Assembly: GCA_900770665.1 (NCBI GenBank)
Contig: CAAGKZ010000068.1
Span: forward strand, 1-64,000
Length of the DNA: 64,000 nucleotides
Source of the DNA: Bacteroidaceae bacterium
GTDB taxonomy: Bacteria; Bacteroidota; Bacteroidia; Bacteroidales; Bacteroidaceae
Direction: 5' to 3'
Positions 51,493 through 60,300 of the stretch are shown piece after piece. The number at the start of each line of letters is the position of its first letter. The stretch's first letter is position 1. The notes beneath the pieces are model-generated. The model was given only the letters and a program-made list of their open reading frames with translations, was not told the DNA's origin and searched no databases. The translations under genes and the position numbers were made by a program.

Positions 51493-53616
51493 TTATTGTT
51501 CTTTGCTGCCGGAAGGCATGAATTCTTTTAAAACGTTTGCTATATCGCTTTTATAATTATTAAAATCCTCTTCATTCCAAGTAATGAATGAATTAGTGTG
51601 TGGTGAATAATATTTCATAAACACATTTCTTGTGACAGGTGGAATGAATGCACTTGTACCATTATCCCTCGATTCATCTTCAGTAAGAACCCATTTCTCA
51701 TCCATTTTTTTTAATACAAGTATGTACGACATGCATCTGTCTTTTGCCATAATTGTCAATCTTTTTCTTGGGAAGATTGAATTGCCGTATCCGCGGTTGG
51801 TAGAAGAGTCCAGCAGGGTGAAGTTGCCAATTTGATTTTTTTTGTTTACATCCAAATTACTTCCGTTATTTTTGGATAACTCCTTAACTGCATCATCCCA
51901 TAGGGGCTTAAATGAAAACTTATTGATTTTTTCTATGATTTCATCTTCAATTATCTTATCATTCTCACACCTATATACAATATGTTCTATGATACTTTCG
52001 TAGAGTTTTTGGTATTGGGGATAATTACCGTTACATTTATCTTTGTATTGATACAGCCACAAAAGTTTTGAGAAATTGTCGTTCAGTTTATTGGTTGTGT
52101 TTGAATCAATGTGTTCGACATCCCATTTTTCGGTTTTGTAGAGTTTGAACGGGAATTTGTAGAAAACAGAATATTTGAATTTATCTTCTGATTCCACCAA
52201 TTTGTTCTGGTTAATGACTGTTTGAATGTTGTGAAGCAATAGTATTGGCCTGCATGCTGTTTTGTCGGGATCCTCATTTGACTTGTCTCCTAAACTGTCA
52301 TCGGCATACTGTATTTCTAGAATATTTCCGTTATAATCGTTTCTAAAAGGCTTTTTTAAAGTTGCCTTTATCTCTTCCTTTAAAAAAACTACAAACTTAT
52401 TTTTGTTATGACGATTTTTCCACTCCTCGTACAATTTATTAATATACTGATTCTCTTTATTGCAGCATAGCAAGAAACCGATATAATGGTAGAATTCTAC
52501 ATCTCTAAACCATTCGGTCAGTGTTGCAAACAAAGATTTTACTTCTTTCCATTGCTTGTCAAATTCCTGTTTGTCTTTTGATTCTTTAAAAAGAATGTCA
52601 TAATGCCGGAATGTCCTGTATTTGTCAGTTCCTATTTTTTCTTTATGTTGTTTTAATATGTCTCGCTTATTATCAAGTTCTGCCTTTTGTTGTTTATTTA
52701 TTTTTCCATCAATTTTCAGTTCACTTTCTTTTTGGGCAATATAATGATTGCATAAAGTATCAAAAAGGAAATCAATTCTTGTAGGCTTATTATACTCTTT
52801 ATCGTGGATAAAGTACCAGAACTCATCATTCTGCAGACTTTGTTCTATTTCATTCCATTCATTAGCTATTTCATATTTTCTTATGATGGATTTTTCGTCA
52901 AAGTTGGTTTGACTCAATATCAAGGCTTTTATCAGTTCTGAATTTGTCAAACTGATTTTGCCGATATTTAATCTAGTAAACACCTCTATGACATTTTCTT
53001 CATTTGTTTCATACCAAATGAACTGTGTCTTTGATAGAACAATCTCTTTTATTTCTTTTTTTATGTTATCGTTTTCTTTAAACCATAGGTCTATTTTATT
53101 GTATACTTGAGAAATATGGTAATTGTCAACGGTGTCTTTATTCTCTTCGAAATGTCCTTCTCGTATTTTTTTAAGAAAATCAGAAGTATCACCACGGGTC
53201 TCATATTCTATAGAATACAAATCTTTTGGTGCTCCTAAGTAACTTAATAAAAGGAAAATGGTAGTAAGTCGTTGTTGCCCATCTATGACTTCCCACTTTT
53301 CGTCTTTTTTATATTCTTCTCTAATTAGCTTGTGTGCCTCTTCTTCTGTTTTTTCCCCGATCTCTATGGTTATGGACTTTATTCCATGGGTAGAAATACG
53401 CTTGACGGCAAGCGGTTGCATGCAGTAGAAGTTATCGCAACCAGTTTCCTTTCTTGCGATTTTTTCTCTGAACTCATTCAAGTCATCAAGTAAATCCTCA
53501 ACCTGTTTTTCTTTCCATTTGTAGCCACGCTGATAATTGGGGATAAAGAAATTCATACCCAATAATTCTTCTACACGTTTGAGTTCTACCTTGCAACCAC
53601 TGCTTTTAACTTCCAT
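51493..53616 (-). CDS. DUF262-DUF1524 (GmrSD-like) HNH nuclease protein
   Basis: A 707-residue protein. The N-terminal DUF262 domain has IPNYQRGYKW (25-34) and DGQQRLTT (112-119). The C-terminal DUF1524 domain has the HNH-type nuclease motifs KWDVEHIDSNTTN (about 497-509) and GNFTLLDSSTNRGYGNSIFP (about 597-616), with the general base His in VEHI. This is the GmrSD arrangement, known to cut modified phage DNA. It is the first gene of the two-gene operon. Codons are strongly AT-rich (AAA, AAT, TTT), unlike the neighbours prmA and the MATE pump, pointing to horizontal transfer. Confidence 0.9.
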   Translation of the reverse strand: MEVKSSGCKVELKRVEELLGMNFFIPNYQRGYKWKEKQVEDLLDDLNEFREKIARKETGCDNFYCMQPLAVKRISTHGIKSITIEIGEKTEEEAHKLIREEYKKDEKWEVIDGQQRLTTIFLLLSYLGAPKDLYSIEYETRGDTSDFLKKIREGHFEENKDTVDNYHISQVYNKIDLWFKENDNIKKEIKEIVLSKTQFIWYETNEENVIEVFTRLNIGKISLTNSELIKALILSQTNFDEKSIIRKYEIANEWNEIEQSLQNDEFWYFIHDKEYNKPTRIDFLFDTLCNHYIAQKESELKIDGKINKQQKAELDNKRDILKQHKEKIGTDKYRTFRHYDILFKESKDKQEFDKQWKEVKSLFATLTEWFRDVEFYHYIGFLLCCNKENQYINKLYEEWKNRHNKNKFVVFLKEEIKATLKKPFRNDYNGNILEIQYADDSLGDKSNEDPDKTACRPILLLHNIQTVINQNKLVESEDKFKYSVFYKFPFKLYKTEKWDVEHIDSNTTNKLNDNFSKLLWLYQYKDKCNGNYPQYQKLYESIIEHIVYRCENDKIIEDEIIEKINKFSFKPLWDDAVKELSKNNGSNLDVNKKNQIGNFTLLDSSTNRGYGNSIFPRKRLTIMAKDRCMSYILVLKKMDEKWVLTEDESRDNGTSAFIPPVTRNVFMKYYSPHTNSFITWNEEDFNNYKSDIANVLKEFMPSGSKEQ

Positions 53617-53692
53617 TATGTTGTTCTATATTGTGTTTTTTACTTATCGCTTTCTTCTGCCTGGCGGGCTTTTTTTGTCTCCTGTGTGGCTA

Positions 53693-54541
53693 TTACTCTT
53701 TTACAAACCTCATCATTGCCCAACGGTTGTCATCGGCGTAGTCGAGGTAACGCAGGCCGTGCTGTGCAGCCTCGGCCTTGAGCACTTCCATGTCCTCGGT
53801 GTAGAAGCCGCTGATAAAGAGCAGTGACCCTGCGTGCATGGCCTTTACGTAGTTACAGATGTCGGCAAGCAGTATGTTGCGGTTGATGTTGGCAATGACA
53901 ACATCAAAACTGTCGGTGGGCTTTATTGCATCGGCACCGCCAAGGCGCACCTCAATGTCGGGGGTGTTGTTGAGGATTATGTTCTCCTTTGCGTTCTCGT
54001 AGGCGAACTCATCAATGTCAATGGCTACAACGTCCGTTGCACCGTGCTTGCGTGCAAGGATGGCGAGCAGGGCAGTGCCGCAACCCATGTCGAGCACGCT
54101 CTTGCCTGTCATTTCCTGGGCAAGGATGGCGCGCAGCATGTGGCATGTCGTCTGGTGATAGCCTGTGCCGAATGCCATCTTGGGGTCAATGAGGATGTCG
54201 TAGCGTGCGGCAGGCACGTCCTTGTGGAAGGTGCTGTGTATTACGCAGTCGTTGCCAAGCACAATGGGCTGGAAGTAGTTCTTCTCCCACTCGGCGTTCC
54301 AGTCCTCGCCCTCGATGAATTCGTCGCTGTATGTTATCTCAAACCCCTCGAGCGGGAACGCAGCCACAACGGCGGCAACGCTGTCGGCATCATATAAAGC
54401 CTGTGGCGCATAGGCCGACATTCCGTCTTCCTCGGGCAGGAAACTCTCGAAACCGACTTCGGCAAGCAGTGCTGCAAGCACATCGGTGGCAACTTCTTCG
54501 TTAGGGGTCACTGTAAATTTTACTCTTGTATAATCGTTCAT
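53693..54541 (-). CDS. prmA: Ribosomal protein L11 methyltransferase
   Basis: Cytosolic SAM-dependent enzyme that methylates ribosomal protein L11. The 282-residue length is normal. An N-terminal substrate-binding domain (VKFTVTPNEEVATDVLAALL) precedes the methyltransferase core: PKMAFGTGYHQTT, the SAM-binding SVLDMGCGTALLAILARKHG, and the catalytic-type motif VIANINRNIL. It lies just upstream (in transcription) of the DUF262 operon with a 76-base gap and has normal composition for the chromosome, so it marks the right edge of the presumed island. Confidence 0.95.
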   Translation of the reverse strand: MNDYTRVKFTVTPNEEVATDVLAALLAEVGFESFLPEEDGMSAYAPQALYDADSVAAVVAAFPLEGFEITYSDEFIEGEDWNAEWEKNYFQPIVLGNDCVIHSTFHKDVPAARYDILIDPKMAFGTGYHQTTCHMLRAILAQEMTGKSVLDMGCGTALLAILARKHGATDVVAIDIDEFAYENAKENIILNNTPDIEVRLGGADAIKPTDSFDVVIANINRNILLADICNYVKAMHAGSLLFISGFYTEDMEVLKAEAAQHGLRYLDYADDNRWAMMRFVKE

Positions 54542-54661
54542 GGTTTGGTGAATATGCTCCCCTCCGGCCTTTGGCCACCTCCCTTCGCAGTGAGTGGAGG
54601 AGTTTGTTGGCAGTATGGAGCGTTTTGTTTAATATTTGCTAAGATAATGCTTTTGTAAATG
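54542..54661. repeat. Intergenic region with repeat-family palindromes
   Basis: Contains CTCCCCTCCGGCCTTTGGCC and GTGAGTGGAGGAG segments, which belong to the GC-rich intergenic repeat type also seen at 56900-57340. A minus-strand promoter for prmA is not obvious. Confidence 0.45.
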
Positions 54662-56002
54662 TTATGCAATACTCTCTCTGTTTTTCAGTGTGTGGCGGAA
54701 TCGCAGATAGAACATCACGCCTGCACTTGTCAGTCCAAAGGGGAACGACATCCACACGCCGGGCAGGCCAAAGTCAAGCACAAAACCGAAGATGTATCCG
54801 GCAGGCAATGAAATGACAATGTATGCGATGAAGGCGAACAGCATCATTGGCTTCACGTCGGCAATGCCGCGCAGAGCATTTGCGTAGTTGCTCTGCAGGC
54901 CGTCGCCAATCTGGTAAAGCACAAAGGGTATTATTAGCTGAGCCACAAGCTGCACCACAAAGACATCGTCGGTGAATATTGTGCCAATGACATTACGGAG
55001 TGAATATACTGCAACCGACGTAATCACAGCCGTCAATGTTATCAGATGGAACCCCGATGTCGCAACTCTTTTTATGTTTGCAGTGTCACCTGTGCCATTG
55101 TAGTTACTCACCTTAACCGATACCGCAGCTGCCATGCCATAGTAAATCATGAAACCAAGCTGTCCCACGGTGCACATTATCTGGTGAGCCTCGAGTGCTT
55201 TTGAACCAAGCCAGCCTACCATGATGGTGGCAAGGCTGAACGACGCCGTTTCCATTCCCATCTGTGCTGCAATGGGCAATCCCAGACGGTAGAGCTCCTT
55301 CTGTCGTCTCCTTGAAATGTCTGTTCTCCAAAATCCTGTTGCGTATGCATGGTAGCGTTTACTCTTTAGGAATATCGCAAGTGACAGGGTAAGCATTACC
55401 ATGCGCGACAGCAGGGTCGATATGCCCGCGCCCAACAGGCCAAGCTCGGGGAAACCGCATTTTCCAAAAATGAGCAGATAGTTGCCCACGATGTTCAGTA
55501 CATTGCCCATGAGCAGTATCCACATGGATGTCTTTGTGTCGGTGATACCGTCGGCAAACTGCTTGAATGCGTTGAAAAGCAAGGTGAACGGTATTGATAT
55601 CAGCAGGGTTATGTAGTATGGTCGCATCAACCCCAACAACTCTTCGGGTTGGCCAAGATTTCCAATGTTCAGGTACAATATCCACATTACTGACATCAGC
55701 AATATCGACATTGAGCCGTTTGCGAATAGCGCGTTCCTGAACATGCCGCCTGCTTCATCTCTTTTGCCTTTTCCAAAGAGCTTGCCTACGATTGGTGTGA
55801 GACCGTATGAGAAACCAGTGGCAAAGATGATGGCAAGGTTGAACATGTTGTTCACAAAGCTTGCTGCTGCCAAGTCGTTGCCGGCATGACGGCTTACCAT
55901 AAAAGTGTCAATGAAGGATACAAAGATTATGCCCAACTGTCCAATGACAATGGGCACACCCAACCGGGCCAAATCCTTATAGTGAGTGGTAAAGGACTTC
56001 AA
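54662..56002 (-). CDS. MATE family efflux transporter
   Basis: Inner-membrane multidrug/toxin or metabolite exporter of about 446 residues with twelve predicted helices. The conserved opening is SFTTHYKDLARLGVPIVIGQ, then FIDTFMVSRHAGNDLAAASF; the second half has LPIAAQMGMETASFSLATIM. I place the start at a TTG just before KSFTTHYKDL. Upstream codons could extend the frame by 58 residues to an ATG, but they translate repeat-family DNA (56003-56275) and resemble no MATE protein. An ancestral ATG may have been lost when the repeat inserted. Confidence 0.85.
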   Translation of the reverse strand: MKSFTTHYKDLARLGVPIVIGQLGIIFVSFIDTFMVSRHAGNDLAAASFVNNMFNLAIIFATGFSYGLTPIVGKLFGKGKRDEAGGMFRNALFANGSMSILLMSVMWILYLNIGNLGQPEELLGLMRPYYITLLISIPFTLLFNAFKQFADGITDTKTSMWILLMGNVLNIVGNYLLIFGKCGFPELGLLGAGISTLLSRMVMLTLSLAIFLKSKRYHAYATGFWRTDISRRRQKELYRLGLPIAAQMGMETASFSLATIMVGWLGSKALEAHQIMCTVGQLGFMIYYGMAAAVSVKVSNYNGTGDTANIKRVATSGFHLITLTAVITSVAVYSLRNVIGTIFTDDVFVVQLVAQLIIPFVLYQIGDGLQSNYANALRGIADVKPMMLFAFIAYIVISLPAGYIFGFVLDFGLPGVWMSFPFGLTSAGVMFYLRFRHTLKNRESIA

Positions 56003-56274
56003 TTTGAAGGTTAAATGTGAAAAGTGAAATGTGAAAGCTGCGGTTAAGCGAGCAAAAGCCAAGCTTGCTTGAGCTTTTACAGCGACAACGCGGACGAGCG
56101 TTGTTTGCGACAACGGGAGCTTTAGCTCCCCAAAGGAGTGCGACAAAGTCGCCTCAAAGCCAAGGTTCAAACGCACTAAGTGCGGTTAAAGGTTAAAGCT
56201 TGCTCGCACAAGTTTTCCGTTTTCCGCTTTCCGCTTTCCGTTTTCCGTTTTCCGTTTTCCATTTTCCGTTTGTA
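56003..56274. repeat. Cluster of short palindromes and TTTTCCG repeats
   Basis: No gene is supported. The region holds a string of small inverted repeats (GGGAGCTTTAGCTCCC, GCGACAAAGTCGC, CGCACTAAGTGCG), then GCACAAGTTTTCCGTTTTCC with further CCGTTTTC/CCGCTTTC units to 56273. An inverted, diverged copy of the CGCAC..GTGCG..CCAAGG part occurs near 61455-61500. Confidence 0.7.
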
Positions 56275-56691
56275 TTACATTATCGCCACAAGTTCCATTT
56301 CAAAAATGAGTGTGGAATATGCGGGGATGGGGCCGCTGTCGCGTGTGCCGTAGCCCAATTGGTAGGGGATATATACTATCCAATGGTCGCCTACGTGCAT
56401 CTGTGTGAGGGCTATCTGCCAGCCCACAATCAGGTCGCTGAGACGGAACGCCTCGGGGTATCCGCGCTCGTAGCTGCTGTCGAACACCTTGCCGTTGATG
56501 AGGCTGCCCTTGTAGTGCACGGTGACAACGCTGCCGCCACGTGGGCTGCGGTCGCCATCGCCCTGCTTAAGGATTTTTACAAGCACGCCCTGCGAGATTT
56601 CGTAGAGCTCTTCTTCGCCATCGCGCAACGCCTGCATGAAAGCCTCGTTGCGCAGTTTGTATTCGTTGTTTTTTGGTTGTTTCTTTGCCAT
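56275..56691 (-). CDS. FKBP-type peptidyl-prolyl cis-trans isomerase
   Basis: A 138-residue cytosolic FKBP-type isomerase. The FKBP core occupies about 55-138: VVTVHYKGSLINGKVFDSSY, FRLSDLIVGWQIALTQMHVG and YIPYQLGYG, with the aromatic pocket residues Tyr, Phe-Asp, Trp and Tyr in place. The N terminus is a charged helix (KNNEYKLRNEAFMQALRDGE). No signal peptide is present, unlike the periplasmic Bacteroidales relatives. The stop codon is directly next to the TTTTCCG repeat cluster. Confidence 0.9.
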   Translation of the reverse strand: MAKKQPKNNEYKLRNEAFMQALRDGEEELYEISQGVLVKILKQGDGDRSPRGGSVVTVHYKGSLINGKVFDSSYERGYPEAFRLSDLIVGWQIALTQMHVGDHWIVYIPYQLGYGTRDSGPIPAYSTLIFEMELVAIM

Positions 56692-56953
56692 TGGTGGTTA
56701 ATTTAATAATGCCCAAAAGGGCGGAAAAGCTAAAAGGTTAATTGGGCGGACACGGTGGTGGGGGTGTCCGCGATTACAGGGCGGGCACCCGTTCTGCATC
56801 TTGTCATGTTGAGCGAAGTCGAAACATCTTTCTCTTCGCGCGCAAGGCGGACACGGCATGCCGTGTCCCTACGGTGGGCTATTGCGTTACATTTTTTCGC
56901 ACCCTGCGCCCTTTAACCCTCCCTAGGGGGGAGGGCTTGGGAGGGGCCATTTC
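56692..56953. repeat. Intergenic region of mixed palindromic repeats
   Basis: No gene is supported. It holds an AAAAGGGC unit, the inverted repeat GCGGACAC/GTGTCCGC (56746-56771), the sequence TCATGTTGAGCGAAGTCGAA found as a dispersed repeat in many gut Bacteroidales, the 20-base perfect palindrome at 56849-56868, and a CCCTCCC/GGGAGGG hairpin near 56915-56935. Confidence 0.65.
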
Positions 56954-57211
56954 TCAATCTCCCTCTATCATCAGTTCTTCTATTGCGCGGCAAAGTTGGT
57001 CGGGGCATGATGTGGGCTTGCCGTTGCAGCTTATACCTTTGAGGCGTGCAATGATGTCCTCGTACTTCATGCCTGTGACAAGGCGGCTTATGCCTTGCAG
57101 GTTGCCGTTGCAACCACCATAGAACTTCACTTCTTTCAAAACGCCATCCTCGCCCGATACCTCAATGTATCGCGCACAGGTTCCGTGTGTGGTGTATGTT
57201 ATTGTTTTCAT
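56954..57211 (-). CDS. TSCPD-domain protein (TIGR03905 family)
   Basis: An 85-residue protein of the TIGR03905 family, related to the C-terminal TSCPD domain of ribonucleotide reductases. The signature KPTSCPDQLCRAI lies at about 65-77 and GGCNGNLQGISRLV at about 32-45, giving conserved cysteines likely to bind zinc or nucleotide-linked metal. The N terminus is TYTTHGTCARYIEV. The function of the stand-alone form is unknown. It is isolated between repeat-filled spacers. Confidence 0.88.
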   Translation of the reverse strand: MKTITYTTHGTCARYIEVSGEDGVLKEVKFYGGCNGNLQGISRLVTGMKYEDIIARLKGISCNGKPTSCPDQLCRAIEELMIEGD

Positions 57212-57385
57212 GGTTTTTAAAATTAAGGCCTAAAAGGGCGTAAAGGGCTTTAAGGTTTATTTTTGGGGCGGAGGGTGATTTTTGCGGTTTGTTTCGAACT
57301 CCCTCCGCTGCGCTCGCCCCTCTTTGTCGAAAGAGGGGCAGTTGTTTTGCTGTTTTTGGGCGGGCACAGGCCCGCCCAAAATAAG
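57212..57385. repeat. Repeat-filled spacer with two GC-rich hairpins
   Basis: Contains AAAAGGGCGTAAAGGGC units, the hairpin CCCCTCTTTGTCGAAAGAGG (57317-57338), and a 12-bp stem (57354-57365 with 57370-57381, loop ACAG) directly after the hexosaminidase stop codon, which may serve as its terminator. Confidence 0.6.
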
Positions 57386-60300
57386 TTACTTTATAAATAC
57401 TTTTTTGCCGTCTATGATGTAGATGCCCTTGGTTGGGTTCTCAACCTTGCGGCCTTGCAGGTCGTAGATACCTTTCACCTTTACGTTTTCACCTTTCACC
57501 TCGCTGATGCCGGTCTCGCCATTGGTGTAGGTGTAAGTTATCTCCATGTTCTGGCTCACGTAGGCCAGTTCGTCATACACTGCATCGCTCTCCTTGAGTG
57601 TGTAACCCTCGAATATTGGGGTGAGTATTGTAAACATGTCGCCGCCCTTTACATAGCGTGAGCCGCTTGCAAGCTCGTTGCCCTCTTCGTCCACACACTT
57701 GTATGCCACGGCGAAGTAGGGGTGTGGGTTGTAGGTGTAGATGATGAATGGGTGGCCGTCGTCCCAACCGGTGAAGGTGTTGTTGGCGTTGCCGTTCCAG
57801 TAGTAGTTGTTGCTTGTGCCCTTTACGCTCCATGTAGTGCCGTCGCTGTTGAGGGTGAACTTGAAGCGCTCGGGGGTGCTGCCACCGGTTACCAGTGAGC
57901 CGCGCAACAGCTGTGGAATGTACACGCCATAGTTGTTTACAACGGTGAAGGTGTTGCCCTCGCCCTCAAGGTTCCATATGAAGCCCGGGTTGGCGTCGCC
58001 GATGCCGTTGGTGGTTGTTATGCCGTCGCCAACCTTGGTTACACTAAGGAAACCGCTGCGCGCAGCCTCGTTCTTCGCATTATATATAAGGTACGATGCG
58101 CCGTTTTCAAGTTCTGTTACAACCTCTCCGATGCCTGCCGCACCCATGATACCCTCGGTGGTGTAGACGGCCTCAATCACAGTATCGGCTGTGGGGGTGA
58201 AGCTCTCCTCACCATCCCATGCAAGGCTCTTGAAATTGAAGAACTCCACTGCAGGGGCTGCAACGGTGTGTGCCTGGCCAATGGCGCAAGGAACAGTAAC
58301 CTCCTTGATGAGGTAGCCCTCGGGGGTTACGCAACGGTATGTAACACTGTTCGACACGCGCTTGTATGTCACTGTCAGGCTCTTGTTCTCGCTGATATTC
58401 TCGAATATGGGAACATCGTCGTACTCCACAATCTCGTAGTTTGCGAACGCGGGCGCAATGGCCATTACAGCGCTGCCTGCGGCTACTGACTGAACGGCAT
58501 TGCCAATGAGGTTGCCATCCTGGTCCTTACATGCATATGTAATTATGCAGGCTTTCTCAAATACCCAGCCTGTTCCCTGTGGGTAGATGCCGCCCTTGCC
58601 GAGTGTGTTGGGGTTGGTGGTGACTAGTTCAGATATAGGACGCAAGGCCTCCTCGCCTGCCATGATGCTGAAGTCGCCGCTCCTTGTGTTGTAGACATTG
58701 GTGAGTGTTACGCCATTCTCGCCCAGTGCTATCGGGGCTGTGGTGCTGCTGAGGTAGCGGCCTGTCACGGCGTTCTTCAGCTTGAAGGTCTGTCCGGCAG
58801 CGGTTGTAGCGCAGTCGGTGAGAACCCATGCATCGGCGCCATACTCCTGCTGTGCGGATGTTACGTTGTCGTCGCCATTGTCATACATTGTCCAGCCATT
58901 GAAACGCTTGGTGTTGTTGACAATGCGGTAGACTGTGCCCTCAACGGGGTAGTCGAAGTCAATGCTTGGTTCCTCGGCAACCAACGGACGGAACTCCCAT
59001 ATACCGCCGTTGCCGTCGGCAGGGTCGCTCCACAGGTTGATTGAGTGGTTCTGGCCGGGGCCTGCATAGTTGAGGCACATGTTACCGTTCGAAACCTTTT
59101 GGCTGCGTATGCTGTAGTTGTAGTTGCCGTTGCCGTTCTGTGAGTATGCCTTGTCGCCAAGGATGAAGTCATAATGGCGGTTGTTCTCGTCATAGTCCCA
59201 ACGGCCGGTGTTGTTCTCTGCTGTTGGTGTGCCCTTTATCGAACCGTTTGGCTTTGCCTTGTTCACCAAAGCCCAACGCTGTGGGTTGGCAGGGTCCTGC
59301 ATGAATGCCCAAAGCTGGTAGTCATATCCCGCGTTGCTCTCGTCCTCAATCACCTCGCTGTTCCACAGGCGGCCTGCAGGTGCTGTGCCGGTCTTGTCGG
59401 CAATGTTCATTCCCGGGCGCAACAGCTGTATGCAACGTCCGGCACGTGCGTCGGTTGCTGTTGTCACAATGCGGTACCATGTCTTCTCCTCATCGGTAGA
59501 AACCTTTGGCATCACCTTGTCCTCGTTGCCGGCATTGGCGCTGAGTATGTAGTGGCGGCCATAGTCGTAGTTGTTGTAGTTGAGCAACAGTGTATCCTTG
59601 GTGATGCGCTGCTGGAAGTCACTGAAGTCCTTCTTTGCCGCGGGTGTCCAACCAGTCTCGGCAATGGCTGTCAGACGTGGCAGGGCAAGATACTCGAGCA
59701 GGTCTGTGTGCTGCACGTGCTCGGTCCAGAATGTTCCCTGTACACCAACATAATATTTGTGCAGGTTTGCAGGAACGTTCGAAGGTATTGGCGCATAGTC
59801 ATATACGGCCTTTACGTTGTCTGTTCCATAACCCGCTACCGGTGGCTCGTTGGCATCGGTGCTCTGTTTGCGGTTAATGTAGTATGGTACCTGTGTGGTG
59901 ATGATTGACTTCATTCCATACTGTGCTGCCTTGAGGGCGCAAGGCTGTGCATTGCCAATCTCCCAGCACATCATGGTGCCGCCGGTGCCCTTGATGAGTT
60001 CCTCATCGGTGCCGCCTGCAGTGAGGCTCTCGTTCCACATGATTACGGTGCGCTTTTTGTCACCCTCCTTTGATGTCACGTGGTCGGAGAGCTTGCGAAC
60101 GAAGTGCGACTGCAACTGGCGTACGTTGGTGAGGCCAAGCTCCTGCATCATTGCCTGGCACTCGGCATTGCCCTGCCATGCGTTTGTCGGTGTCTCGTCG
60201 CCGCCGATGTGAATCTGGCTATAGGGGAATACCTCGATAATCTCGTCGAGCACGTCCTTGGCGAACTGCAGTACCAGTGGGCTTGCAACGTTGAGCACGT

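Noticed and set aside
56742..57122. A 126-codon plus-strand frame over the TSCPD gene
   Set aside because: It translates repeat-family DNA and the antisense of a recognised TIGR03905 gene.
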